Origin: Chitinophagales bacterium
GTDB taxonomy: Bacteria > Bacteroidota > Bacteroidia > Chitinophagales > JANQFB01
Reading direction: 5' to 3'
NCBI GenBank assembly: GCA_028278085.1
Contig: JANQFB010000419.1
Location: 1-35,190, forward strand
DNA: 35,190 nt
Shown: positions 16,810 to 25,289 of the stretch, piece by piece
Layout of the letters: each line of letters starts with the position of its first letter
Position numbering within the stretch: position 1 is the first letter of the stretch
Notes under the pieces: model-generated
Told to the model about the DNA's origin: nothing
Databases searched by the model: none
What the model saw: only the letters and a program-made list of their open reading frames with translations
Position numbers and translations under genes: made by a program

Positions 16810-18903
16810 TTATTTCGACAATTTTTGTGAAAATACCAGCCCATCCGGTGACCGGACAACAATGATATAATTGCCCCTGGCCAATGGGGTGGTAGAAAAG
16901 CTGAAAAGATTATAGCCTTTGTTCGCCGGCCGGTTCATGAGTTCCGTAACCAGACCGCCGCTCATATCATATAGCCCGATAGTAATTTCGCTGTCTTCTT
17001 CCAGGTAAAACTTAATGGAGCTATAAGTGGCCGCCGGGTTGGGGAAGAGGCTGGCATGGGGTAAATTTTGAGCCACAGGGGCGGGTTCCGAAAGGCTAAC
17101 TTTGGTGTATTGCCGGCAACCGAAGCTATCCGTTACCCACACACTATAATTACCGGCGGGTAAGTTTCTGGCGGTATCGCCTTGTTGTGCCAAAGGATCA
17201 TCCCAGGAATACGTATAAGGTGGGTTTCCCCCCTGGGCTTCCACCACGGCCAATCCATCATCGGCCCTGAAAGCTGACAGGTCCAGGCTATCGGTCATTT
17301 GGATGGTCATCACGGTGGTATCCCAACTGATCAACTCGCTGATCCAGGTCCGGTTCTCCCGGTTGGCGCTCCCCCAGGTACCCGATACCCAAACGGTTCC
17401 CGGTTCATCATATTTTCGCTGAGAACCGGTATAATCACCCCAGCGTTGTACGGCTCCGAACTGGATGTCGACAAATCCTGCGCCGTCTTTCAAACGGAAA
17501 ACATCGGAGTAGTTCCTGTCATTGCCATAATAGATCGCCGACATTCCGGCAAACACATCACCGGCCGTATGGTCGAAACTGATAATGGTTTCCTGGTCGC
17601 AGGGATGCCTGCCGGAATACGAAATATTGGGATAGCCGAACTCCAGAAGCGTGTCACCGATGATATGCCCGCTGAATTGTGGATTGGTCGTCAAACTGTC
17701 GATAAAGCCATGATAAACGGCTGCGAAACCGTTGGAAGTATCGACCGTGTTGCTGACAAATTGTATCCTGCCTTGTTCGAGCAGTCCCCCGAGTACCCGC
17801 GCGTCATTGGTCTGGAAAAAATGATTGTTGGCCTGTTTGGCATTGGGCGGAACACCGTAGGCGGTGGAACTATGGCCCCTTGTAACCAGTAATTCGGCTT
17901 CTCCGGAAGCGATGGTATTCGTGATCTCCATCAGGTAAATAGTGTCGGAAAGCATCGAAAAGTTCTTGTTGGAGAGGAAATAAGCATTCGGACCGTAAGG
18001 ATAGCTGCCCCCTTTGACCGGGTGCATGTTCCGGATATTGGTACTGTCGTCCATAATATCGCTCCACATCACTGTTGTAATGGCGGTATCTCCTTCATAC
18101 CCACCTTCCTTTTCGATCTGCCAGATAAGTGTTTGTGAGAAACCGGTCTGCCACGGCTCGCCTTCCCTGACCAGGTTTATGGTAATGAACAATTCTTCGG
18201 GGCTGATGCTGATGGCCGGATAATCCGACCAGGTATTATCACCGAAGGGATTACCGGGGATCTCGAACAAATGCCAGGCGCCCGTAGGATCGGATGTTGC
18301 CGAGAAGCAAACGATAATACCTGTAACGGCGGCCGAATTACCGCCCAGGTAGACCAGGATAAATCGGTCCCGGATAGGGTCGTACAAAGCTTTCGGATCG
18401 AATTTATTGTTCAGCGAATCGATAGGATGTGCAAAGGCTTCCAGGGTGATATCCATAACCAGGCTATCCAGGCTAAGGTCGAACATATAGATCGTCGTAT
18501 TAATGGATGACAGCAGCATCCCGCCGTTGGAAACCGCCAATGTGTTGTCGTTGGGAACACTCACGGTGAAGGGGTTACCTTCGAAGTTCATACCTATGGC
18601 AGGCGCCTGAGCCGGTGTGTGTCCTTGTTTAAGCGTAGCGGATTTTGCTCTCGGACGATAAGGAAATCGTTTCCGGGATGCTTCTTTGATCACCCGCAGC
18701 CGGGCCTTGTCGCTGCCTGGAACCGGATCGGGCATTTCCAGGCTTTGCAAAACCGGCATCCATTCATTCCTGGCAGCCTTCGGATCGACGGTAGCCTTTT
18801 TGGGGATGGTATATGGGGTTTGCCGGCCAGTTTTTTGTTGCCCGAACAATAAAGGGATGGCATAAAGCATTGCAACCAGGAGTAGAAAAGGTCGAAGGGG
18901 CAT
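16810..18903 (-). CDS. T9SS-exported protein with SprB repeat
   Basis: This 697-residue secreted protein has a signal peptide (1-22, LLFGQQ). A large propeller-like domain (about 100-520) carries FDPKALYDPIRDRFILVYLGG, GAWHLFEIPGNPF, WSDYPAISISPEELFIT and GDYTGSQRKYDEPGTVWVSG. One SprB repeat follows (about 540-607; GGNPPYTYSWDDP, LPAGNYSVWVTDSFGC), then a T9SS type A sorting domain (about 617-697; SLFPNPAATYSSIKF). It is probably a surface or secreted protein; the ligand is unknown. It is convergent with the deiminase gene (28-base gap) and divergent from the ABC-F gene. A -7-like TAATTTTG on its strand (18928-18935) lies 24 bases before the start. Confidence 0.88.
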   Translation of the reverse strand: MPLRPFLLLVAMLYAIPLLFGQQKTGRQTPYTIPKKATVDPKAARNEWMPVLQSLEMPDPVPGSDKARLRVIKEASRKRFPYRPRAKSATLKQGHTPAQAPAIGMNFEGNPFTVSVPNDNTLAVSNGGMLLSSINTTIYMFDLSLDSLVMDITLEAFAHPIDSLNNKFDPKALYDPIRDRFILVYLGGNSAAVTGIIVCFSATSDPTGAWHLFEIPGNPFGDNTWSDYPAISISPEELFITINLVREGEPWQTGFSQTLIWQIEKEGGYEGDTAITTVMWSDIMDDSTNIRNMHPVKGGSYPYGPNAYFLSNKNFSMLSDTIYLMEITNTIASGEAELLVTRGHSSTAYGVPPNAKQANNHFFQTNDARVLGGLLEQGRIQFVSNTVDTSNGFAAVYHGFIDSLTTNPQFSGHIIGDTLLEFGYPNISYSGRHPCDQETIISFDHTAGDVFAGMSAIYYGNDRNYSDVFRLKDGAGFVDIQFGAVQRWGDYTGSQRKYDEPGTVWVSGTWGSANRENRTWISELISWDTTVMTIQMTDSLDLSAFRADDGLAVVEAQGGNPPYTYSWDDPLAQQGDTARNLPAGNYSVWVTDSFGCRQYTKVSLSEPAPVAQNLPHASLFPNPAATYSSIKFYLEEDSEITIGLYDMSGGLVTELMNRPANKGYNLFSFSTTPLARGNYIIVVRSPDGLVFSQKLSK

Positions 18904-19011
18904 TGTTTAATTTTTTATAAATTTAATCAAAATTAAAGATTATATCCGCTTATATCCTCCGTGGAGCTAGCCGTTCCCAGCCAGTTCAACCATTAGGGCA
19001 GTGTACAGGGC

Positions 19012-20874
19012 ATGAATTATTTATCGGTAGAAAATGTATCCAGATCTTTCGGGGACAGGACCATCCTCAGCGACATCACGTTTTATATTGACCAGGGGCA
19101 AAAAGTGGCTTTCGTAGCCAGGAACGGTACCGGCAAAACCAGCTTGCTGAAGATTATTGCCGGCCTTGATACGCCTGATACCGGCACGGTCCAGGTCAAT
19201 AAAAAGATCACTATGGCTTACCTCGACCAGGAGCCACCGCTGGATCCGGGGCAAAAGGTATTCGATGCCGTGTATACCTCTCAGAATCCGATCGTCCGGG
19301 CCATCAGATCCTATGAAGTAAGCCTGGCGGCCGGGGATAGTGCGGCTATACAGAGCGCTTTTGAAAAGATCGAAGCCCTCCAGGCCTGGGATTATGAGGT
19401 AAAGATCAAGCAGATCCTGTATCGCCTGGATATCCCGCAATTAGATGCACGGATCGGTCATCTTTCGGGCGGCCAGCAAAAAAGAGTAGCCCTGGCGAAT
19501 GTCCTGATCAATGATCCTGATTTCCTGGTGCTCGATGAACCGACCAACCATCTCGACCTGGGAATGATCGAGTGGCTGGAAGATTATATGGACAAATCCA
19601 AATTGACGCTGCTGATGGTTACCCACGACCGGTACTTTTTGGATAAAGTCTGCAACCAGGTCCTGGAATTGGATGATGGCAAGATCTATAAGCATCATGG
19701 GAATTATACCTATTTCCTGGAGCAGACTGCCAATCGAAAAGAAAACCTGCAAGCCAGGATCGGAAAGGCCAAAAGCCTGCACCGGAAGGAGTTGGAATGG
19801 ATGCGCCGGCAACCTAAAGCCAGAGGCACCAAAGCGAAGGCCAGGATAGAAGCTTTTCATGAACTGGAAGAGCAGGCCTCCAGGAAAGTCAATACGGAAA
19901 AGCTGACCCTGGATATCAAAATGAATCGATTGGGTGGCAAGATCCTCGAATGCTATAACCTGCGCAAATCCTATGATGAGTTGGTGATCCTCGACAAGTT
20001 CAGCTATAAATTCAAGCGGAGGGATAGGGTAGGCGTGATCGGAAAGAACGGTTCGGGGAAAACCACATTTTTGAGGCTACTGGTGGGATCGGAATCGCTG
20101 GACGGTGGAAAGATCGTGGTAGGAGAAACCGTGCAATTCGGCTTTTATACCCAAACGGGACTGCAGCCGAAATCGGATAAACGAGTGATCGACATGGTAA
20201 GGGATGTGGCGGAAGCGATCCCGATGTATGGTGGTAAAAAGCTAACGGCAGCTCAATTGCTCGAGCGTTTCCTGTTTCCGCGTGAGATGCATTATCAACC
20301 GGTCGGCCAGTTGAGCGGAGGCGAAAAACGAAGGCTTCATTTACTCACCATCTTTATGGCCAATCCCAACTTCCTGATCCTTGACGAGCCGACCAATGAT
20401 CTGGATATCCTGACCCTCAATGTACTGGAAGATTTCCTGGAGCAGTTCGAAGGATGTTTGTTGATCGTTACCCATGACCGCTATTTCATGGATAAGCTGG
20501 TAGATCACATTTTTGTGTTCGAAGGCGACGGTAAGATCATGGATTTCCCGGGCAACTACACAGATTACCGGAATTGGCAAAAGCAGACGGAAAAGACCAA
20601 ACCCGGAGTATTGGAAAAGTCACCCGAACCTTCTTCTGCCGGTGAAGCTTATGCCAAACAAGGTAAAATGGGCTTCAAGGAGAAGCGGGAATTTAAGCAA
20701 CTGGAGAAGGACATCGCTGTGCTGGAACAAACAAAAACAGACCTGGAAGAGCAACTAAATTCCGGGAACCTGGATCATCAATCCTTACATGAGATCACGG
20801 CAAAACTCAGTAAGGTAATGGCTGAGATCGATGAAAGATCCGACCGATGGCTCGAACTTTCGGAACTAAAATAA
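19012..20874 (+). CDS. uup: ABC-F family ATPase, Uup type
   Basis: This 620-residue cytoplasmic protein has two ATP-binding cassettes and no membrane segments. Cassette 1: Walker A ARNGTGKT (36-43), signature LSGGQQKR (151-158), Walker B with D175/E176 (LVLDEPTNHLD). Cassette 2: Walker A GKNGSGKTT (about 344-352), signature LSGGEKRR (434-441), D458/E459 (LILDEPTNDLD). The interdomain linker (about 235-315) and a C-terminal coiled coil (about 550-620; EKREFKQLEKDIAVLEQ) point to Uup rather than EttA. ABC-F proteins act on the ribosome, and Uup also affects branched-DNA intermediates. The Ala in the first P-loop is permitted by the family pattern. The gene is followed by a CTACCC word array and a convergent gene. 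Confidence 0.9.
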   Translation: MNYLSVENVSRSFGDRTILSDITFYIDQGQKVAFVARNGTGKTSLLKIIAGLDTPDTGTVQVNKKITMAYLDQEPPLDPGQKVFDAVYTSQNPIVRAIRSYEVSLAAGDSAAIQSAFEKIEALQAWDYEVKIKQILYRLDIPQLDARIGHLSGGQQKRVALANVLINDPDFLVLDEPTNHLDLGMIEWLEDYMDKSKLTLLMVTHDRYFLDKVCNQVLELDDGKIYKHHGNYTYFLEQTANRKENLQARIGKAKSLHRKELEWMRRQPKARGTKAKARIEAFHELEEQASRKVNTEKLTLDIKMNRLGGKILECYNLRKSYDELVILDKFSYKFKRRDRVGVIGKNGSGKTTFLRLLVGSESLDGGKIVVGETVQFGFYTQTGLQPKSDKRVIDMVRDVAEAIPMYGGKKLTAAQLLERFLFPREMHYQPVGQLSGGEKRRLHLLTIFMANPNFLILDEPTNDLDILTLNVLEDFLEQFEGCLLIVTHDRYFMDKLVDHIFVFEGDGKIMDFPGNYTDYRNWQKQTEKTKPGVLEKSPEPSSAGEAYAKQGKMGFKEKREFKQLEKDIAVLEQTKTDLEEQLNSGNLDHQSLHEITAKLSKVMAEIDERSDRWLELSELK

Positions 20875-20900
20875 ACACAGGTTCTGGCTAAACTTCATTC

Positions 20901-20950
20901 TACCCACTACCATCTACCCTGTACCCACTACCAACTACCCAGTACCAACC
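20901..20950. repeat. CTACCC / CTACCA word array at a convergent gene junction
   Basis: Two 21-base units (20901-20921 and 20922-20942) differ at two positions, and a partial third unit follows (20943-20950). Each unit is itself made of TACCCACTACCA-type words. The array fills most of the 82-base space between the stop at 20874 and the stop at 20957. It has strong strand asymmetry (almost no G on the plus strand). Confidence 0.8.
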
Positions 20951-20956
20951 ACACAC

Positions 20957-21715
20957 CTAATCCCGGCTTCTCAATTTAGCCAGCAACCTTAAAAACTCGA
21001 TATATAGCCATACCAAGGTAACCATCAAACCGAAAGCGGCATACCATTCCATATACTTGGGAACGCCTTGTTCGGAAGCATTTTCGATAAAGTCGAAATC
21101 CAGGACCAGGTTCAGGGCAGCGATCACCACTACGAATAAGCTGAACCCGATGCCGATGATCCCATTTTCATGGATAAACGGGATATTGACCCCGAAAAAA
21201 CCCAGGATAAAGCTCGACAGATAGATCAATCCAATACCTCCGGTTGCCGCAAATACGCCTAGTCTGAAATTTTGAGTAACCTTGATCCAGCCAGATTTGT
21301 AGGCGAACAGCAGGCTGAAGAGCGTGCCTAGGGTCAGCATGATGGCCTGAACGGCAATATAGGGATACATGGATTCAAAGAAAGCGGAGATCCCACCGAG
21401 CAATAAGCCTTCCGTGATCGCATAAACGGGTGCTGTGATTGGGGACCAGGATTTTTTAAATGCCGTGATCAGGGCAAAGATAAAAGCCAGTACCCCGCCG
21501 CCGACCATGAACGGCATAACCAATCCGGCTTTCGTAGGATCGAAAAACCAATTCCAGGTTAATAAGGCGCCGCCCCCGACCAAAAGCGTCAGCAGGAAAG
21601 TCTTGTTGATCGTGCCTTGCAGGGTCATCACATTTTCCCCTGCAACAAGGGCAGTTTCATTCCGGAATGTTTGTTCGTTGAGTGCAGGATTAGAAGATCG
21701 GGAGTATTGAAACAT
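20957..21715 (-). CDS. Bax inhibitor-1/YccA family membrane protein
   Basis: This 252-residue inner-membrane protein has seven hydrophobic helices. Typical features are the N-terminal cytoplasmic stretch SSNPALNEQTFRNE, the segment ITAPVYAITEGLLLGGISAFFE, and the last part ALNLVLDFDFIENASEQGVPKYMEWYAAFGLMVTLVWLYIEFLRLL with conserved acidic residues. Relatives are implicated in calcium leak and in modulating FtsH quality control; the exact role here is unknown. The protein has normal family length. It is convergent with uup, separated by the word array. Confidence 0.93.
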   Translation of the reverse strand: MFQYSRSSNPALNEQTFRNETALVAGENVMTLQGTINKTFLLTLLVGGGALLTWNWFFDPTKAGLVMPFMVGGGVLAFIFALITAFKKSWSPITAPVYAITEGLLLGGISAFFESMYPYIAVQAIMLTLGTLFSLLFAYKSGWIKVTQNFRLGVFAATGGIGLIYLSSFILGFFGVNIPFIHENGIIGIGFSLFVVVIAALNLVLDFDFIENASEQGVPKYMEWYAAFGLMVTLVWLYIEFLRLLAKLRSRD

Positions 21716-22130
21716 AATTTGTTTTTAATCGTTTATAATCAATATTCTGGGTGCGTAAACATTCAGCCCTTTAATGGCAGTTGTCCGGTGATTTTTGATA
21801 AAATTAACTAAAAAAATTACCAACATTCGAACGTTAATAAGGGCCGATCGATCGACCGCTTCGGATCATTGGCAAATAAATACCTGAAATACAACAACAA
21901 ATAAAAAGTAAGACCAATTCATTTTAGCACACAAATTCGTCAAGATCAGTAAACCCCCAGGCATCCAAAGTTTGTAAATCCGGCATTTCTGCTTATATTT
22001 GTATTTTGTGTAAAGTTTGTTATACCTCCAAATACAACTCAATAAGGATAACGCCTGTTGCACTTTTTTGGCACATTTGTTGTTAAATTCTATTTGGAAC
22101 TGTTTTCTAAGAGATTAAATTTCGAGCAAC
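21716..22130. other. 415-base divergent intergenic region
   Basis: The region holds the strong promoter at 21971-22001 and a 120-base leader for the gene at 22131. Near 22003-22018 is ATTTTGTGTAAAG-TTTGT, closely matching a minus-strand sequence near 33007-33031. The remainder is AT-rich with no convincing ORF; a 65-codon minus frame at 21866-22063 runs through the promoter and is unlikely to be coding. Confidence 0.6.
21971..22001 (+). promoter_or_regulatory. Bacteroidota-type promoter for the small secreted protein gene
   Basis: TTTG at 21971-21974, exactly 19 bases, then TATATTTG at 21994-22001: the same sequence and spacing as the promoter at 276-306. Transcription would begin near 22008, giving a leader of about 120 bases before the ATG at 22131. 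Confidence 0.75.
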
Positions 22131-22583
22131 ATGAAGCATTTATTAACAGGTATGACCACCTTGCTATTGATGGCGATCACTTTACCGTCCATCGCCCAGT
22201 GTGATGATGAAGCATTTTTGGACAATTGTGCGCAAAGGCTTGACGACTTCACCTTCCTGAAAGCTTATAAATTAACCGAAAAAGAGATCAAAGACGGTAA
22301 AAAAACAAAAGGAGTAGAATACTCCTATGTTTTTAGCAAAGAAACCATGTACAAATTGACCGTTTGCGATAATAAAGAATCCGATAGCAAAATGATCGTC
22401 AATTTGTATGACCGAAACCGCAAGCTGATTGCCAGCAACTACGACCGCAAAACCAAAAGAAGCTATCCGAGCATTGGTTATAAATGTAAAGCCACCGGCG
22501 TTTACTATTTGACCTACAATTTCAAAGGAGCCGACGATAGCTGGGATGGTTGCGGTGTTAGCATCCTTGGCTTCAATAAGTAA
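22131..22583 (+). CDS. Small exported protein of unknown function, cysteine-rich
   Basis: This 150-residue protein has a signal peptide (about 1-22, LPSIAQ). The mature part has five cysteines (QCDDE, DNCAQR, TVCDN, YKCKA, GCGVS) and alternates charged residues with beta-like strands ending in GVYYLTYNFKGADDSWDGCGVSILGF. I do not recognise the family; it may be a small beta-sandwich stabilised by disulphides in the periplasm or outside the cell. It has its own consensus promoter and a strong terminator, so it is transcribed alone, and probably well. Confidence 0.8.
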   Translation: MKHLLTGMTTLLLMAITLPSIAQCDDEAFLDNCAQRLDDFTFLKAYKLTEKEIKDGKKTKGVEYSYVFSKETMYKLTVCDNKESDSKMIVNLYDRNRKLIASNYDRKTKRSYPSIGYKCKATGVYYLTYNFKGADDSWDGCGVSILGFNK

Positions 22584-22608
22584 GCAACTCCAATTTAAAA
22601 GATTATCG

Positions 22609-22680
22609 AAGCTGTTTGTTTGCCAGCTTTGCTTTGCATAGTTTCAGTAGAGCGAAGCCGGAGATAAACAGCTTTTTTAT
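22609..22680 (+). terminator. Extended structured terminator after the small secreted protein
   Basis: The outer stem AAGCTGTTT (22609-22617) pairs with AAACAGCTT (22666-22674), followed by TTTT. An inner 8-bp stem (GCTTTGCT at 22631-22638 region with AGCGAAGC near 22651-22658, one G-T pair) lengthens the structure. The size is larger than a usual intrinsic terminator. Confidence 0.7.
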
Positions 22681-22713
22681 GTGGGATAAGTAAACGATAG
22701 ATCCCTCAACAGG

Positions 22714-23352
22714 CTATTTCTCCAGCAAGGTAGCGTCGGACTTTAATTTGAAAAAGTCGTCGGACAGTGGGTCTTTATTGATCTCTATAGCGGTAAAGGT
22801 TACCACGGAACCGTCGCCCATGGCAGAAACGATCTTTAGCGGAATGGATTTGGCATGTTTGGTGATGATATCCCAATATTCATGCTTGTGGTTGGAGAAA
22901 TGTTTGGGCTCGATAGCCGTTCTATCCGAGAAATAGTAGGTTATTTCCTGCAGATCGAGCCTGATAAATAGCTTTTGGCAGCGATAACCTAATATGGTTT
23001 CGTTGGATTCGCTGACCGTCTGTTCCAGCACGGCCCCATTGTTTTTATCGATGCCGCAATCGATCACCTTATAGGCATTTTTATCCGGCAGGTATTTGTA
23101 GAGCTTATTCTCCCTGGGCTTGAAGGTGGATTCAAAAAGGGTTGTCCCATTGACGATCGTTTTATAAATACCATCCTTGTAGTAAAAAGTTTTTTCGGTG
23201 CCAAGCCCTTTGATCAGGAGATTCCGAAAGAATTCGTCATCGCTTTCCACAGTAATTTCATAGCGGACAAACCCCTCGAACTCTTGCCCGAAAGCCGAAA
23301 TTCCGGATAACAGCAGCGTTACGGACAATAATCGTCTTACACCAGGAAGCAT
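22714..23352 (-). CDS. Exported protein of unknown function, LolA/GLPGLI-like pattern
   Basis: This 212-residue protein has a signal peptide (about 1-22, SGISAFGQ). The mature start EFEGFVRYEITVESDDE and the later ETILGYRCQKLFI and YYFSDRTAIEPKHF resemble the layout of Bacteroidota periplasmic proteins of the GLPGLI and DUF4412 type, which have a LolA-like half-barrel. The resemblance is in pattern only and is tentative. It is convergent with the small secreted protein at 22131, with the terminator between them, and divergent from the YD-repeat gene. Confidence 0.75.
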   Translation of the reverse strand: MLPGVRRLLSVTLLLSGISAFGQEFEGFVRYEITVESDDEFFRNLLIKGLGTEKTFYYKDGIYKTIVNGTTLFESTFKPRENKLYKYLPDKNAYKVIDCGIDKNNGAVLEQTVSESNETILGYRCQKLFIRLDLQEITYYFSDRTAIEPKHFSNHKHEYWDIITKHAKSIPLKIVSAMGDGSVVTFTAIEINKDPLSDDFFKLKSDATLLEK

Positions 23353-23706
23353 ATATTGGGAATTAATGAAATTGAAATGGTGATTTTCAGGTTTTTATGG
23401 TGAATGGGTTGGTGGCTTTGAAGTTTGCCGAAATATAGGGCGTAAAAGCCTAAAAGTGATAAAATTAACCTTAAATATACTCCATTTTAGCAGAATTCAA
23501 GCGTTTTGTTCCGCTTCTTTTCCGGATAACCGAACCCCTTTCATGGTACCCACACACCTGGTTGGGACACTTTCATGGTTGGCTCCTCGAATCCTCCTGT
23601 GGGCTAACCAATATCATCGAACACAATGATAAACGTTTTCGCTTGGCCGGTCACCCGTCTATAGTTTTGTTGGTGATATTATACAACAAAACTAAATAAT
23701 AGCCTC
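23353..23706. other. 354-base divergent intergenic region with a REP-like relic
   Basis: It contains a 10-base direct repeat CTTTCATGGT (23538-23547 and 23570-23579) bracketing ACCCACACACCTGGTTGGGA, a core similar to the one in the palindrome at 25237-25283. Next come a wobble-containing 9-bp hairpin (23577-23585 with 23601-23609) and a perfect inverted repeat at 23663-23693. No ORF was found. Confidence 0.5.
23662..23693 (+). promoter_or_regulatory. -7 box overlapping a perfect 10-bp inverted repeat
   Basis: TAGTTTTG (23662-23669) fits the TAnnTTTG consensus. A TTG 16 bases upstream (23643-23645) is a poor -33 candidate. AGTTTTGTTG (23663-23672) and CAACAAAACT (23684-23693) form a perfect inverted repeat with an 11-base spacer, overlapping the -7 box and the expected transcript start and ending 13 bases before the ATG at 23707. 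It could be an operator or a 5' mRNA hairpin. Confidence 0.5.
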
Positions 23707-25137
23707 ATGAAAAGACTTTACTTTTTAACGATTTTAAGCCTCGCAATTGCCTGGTCTTTTCCGGCAAGCGCGGAATGGTTTCTTGCAGAATCATTGTGTC
23801 AGTACAATGATACCAGCGCAGGAGGTTGGCGTGACGACTTCAGGAGTCTGTATACCTATGATGCCCATGGTAATTTGATCACTTATGAAGATTACATTTG
23901 GGATTTTCAGCAGTTAAAGCTCCGGGGACATGTTAGAAATGAAACCACTTTTGACGCCGAAAACCGGAAAATTGAAGAGATCGAATCGCATTGGAATGAC
24001 AGCCTGCAGCAATTTGAGCCATCCTGGAGGCAAACTTTTGCTTATGACAGTGAAGGCCGCCTGAGCGAAGATGTTTCCTATATCCGGAATGGCGGACAAT
24101 GGGAAAAAAGCGACAAAAATGAGTATACCTATGACAGCAATGGCCACCATGCTCAAACCATCCACTACACATGGGATGGCAGCCAATGGGTGAAAAATAT
24201 GCGAACCGATTATACCCATGATGCCGAAGGCCAGTTGCAGGAGTCGGTATCCTATCAATGGGATGGATCGGGTTGGAAAGAATTCGCCAAAAATATCTTC
24301 ACCTACGATTCCGAAGGCAGGCTGTTGGAGTTGCATACCTTCGACTGGGATGATGTTTCGGGTAGCTGGGAAAACTCAGCCTTGCAAACCTATGTCTACG
24401 ATACCAACGGCAACCAGTTGGAATATACCTATCAATACTGGCATCAGAATGATAGCATGTGGGTGGGCTCCAACCGGAATACCTCCGTTTACGATGCTCA
24501 AAACCGGCGGACCGAGCACAATACCTTTTCCTGGGATATGATCCTGAGCGACTGGAAACCCAACTCACAGGAAACCTGGATGTATGACAGCAACGACCGG
24601 ATCACGCAATCGGAATATTGGAGCAATTGGGACGGTAGCGCCTTTATTTTCGGCAGCAAGAGGGAATATACCTACGACTCCAATGGCAATCAGACCGAAG
24701 AGAAATGGTATAATTGGGACAATGCTATGCCGGGATGGGAATTGAATGGAAAAAATGTCGTTACCTATGATCCGAATAACAACAGAGACAGCAGCCGGTA
24801 TTATTATTGGGATGGCGCCAATTTCGTGGAGTCCAGCAGGTGCGATTATACCTATACGGAGATCATGACCGGCCTGGCGACAGCTAATGAGCTTCCGTTC
24901 AGCTTATTGGTTTATCCCAATCCATTCCGAGGATATACGACGGTGAGCCTGGAAGGAATGTTTATGGAGTATTCATACGAGATCCATGACCTCTCCGGAA
25001 GGCTGGTGCGGTCGCAATATGGCAAGAGTGAACAGCAATTCACCCTTAGCCAGGAACAACTGGAAGCAGGTGTGTATATACTCAGGATCATTGACCGGGA
25101 AGGCCGTATGGTATATACCAAATTAGTGATCAATTAG
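23707..25137 (+). CDS. T9SS-exported YD-like repeat protein
   Basis: This 476-residue secreted protein has a signal peptide (1-22, FPASA). Residues about 50-385 hold eleven copies of a roughly 30-36-residue unit, with cores such as TYDAHGNL, AYDSEGRL, TYDSNGHH, VYDTNGNQ and TYDPNNNR and, midway, a Trp-rich WDGSQW or WDGSGW. The pattern resembles YD/RHS-type repeats, which form extended beta structures, but it lacks RHS length and any toxin domain. The C-terminus (about 398-476; VYPNPFRGYTTVSL, HDLSGRLVRSQ) is a T9SS type A sorting domain. The role is probably surface or extracellular; the ligand is unknown. It is followed by a good terminator. Confidence 0.85.
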   Translation: MKRLYFLTILSLAIAWSFPASAEWFLAESLCQYNDTSAGGWRDDFRSLYTYDAHGNLITYEDYIWDFQQLKLRGHVRNETTFDAENRKIEEIESHWNDSLQQFEPSWRQTFAYDSEGRLSEDVSYIRNGGQWEKSDKNEYTYDSNGHHAQTIHYTWDGSQWVKNMRTDYTHDAEGQLQESVSYQWDGSGWKEFAKNIFTYDSEGRLLELHTFDWDDVSGSWENSALQTYVYDTNGNQLEYTYQYWHQNDSMWVGSNRNTSVYDAQNRRTEHNTFSWDMILSDWKPNSQETWMYDSNDRITQSEYWSNWDGSAFIFGSKREYTYDSNGNQTEEKWYNWDNAMPGWELNGKNVVTYDPNNNRDSSRYYYWDGANFVESSRCDYTYTEIMTGLATANELPFSLLVYPNPFRGYTTVSLEGMFMEYSYEIHDLSGRLVRSQYGKSEQQFTLSQEQLEAGVYILRIIDREGRMVYTKLVIN

Positions 25138-25170
25138 TGATGCTGTAAGTATTTGTACTTAGAGTTTGGC

Positions 25171-25211
25171 AAAGGCTGTTTGTTCTTGATCGAGGATGAG
25201 CAGCCTTTTTT
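25171..25211 (+). terminator. Rho-independent terminator after the YD-repeat gene
   Basis: AAAGGCTG (25171-25178) pairs perfectly with CAGCCTTT (25201-25208), followed by further T. The stem word AAGGCTG is shared with the terminator at 169-201. Confidence 0.75.
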
Positions 25212-25236
25212 GCAGTTTGCCAAGGGCGGGGACACT

Positions 25237-25283
25237 TTTCCTAGCAGGTTCACCCACACTTTGGTGGGGACCCTGCTAGGAAA
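25237..25283. repeat. REP-like palindrome with 12-bp stem and nested core
   Basis: TTTCCTAGCAGG (25237-25248) pairs perfectly with CCTGCTAGGAAA (25272-25283). The loop contains CACCCACACTTTGGTGGGGA, which itself can fold (CCCAC / GTGGG) and carries the TGGGGAC core seen in the palindromes around the RAYT gene. An outer GGGCG / CGCCC pair can extend it. It abuts the stop of the gene ending at 25290. Confidence 0.7.
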
Positions 25284-25289
25284 GCGCCC

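Noticed and set aside
19114-19141. Degenerate first Walker A (Ala for Gly) in Uup as a sign of inactivation
   Set aside because: The P-loop pattern allows Ala at that position and all other catalytic motifs are intact.
21866-22063. 65-codon minus-strand frame in the 21.7-22.1 kb gap
   Set aside because: It overlaps the consensus promoter at 21971-22001 and has no protein-like features.
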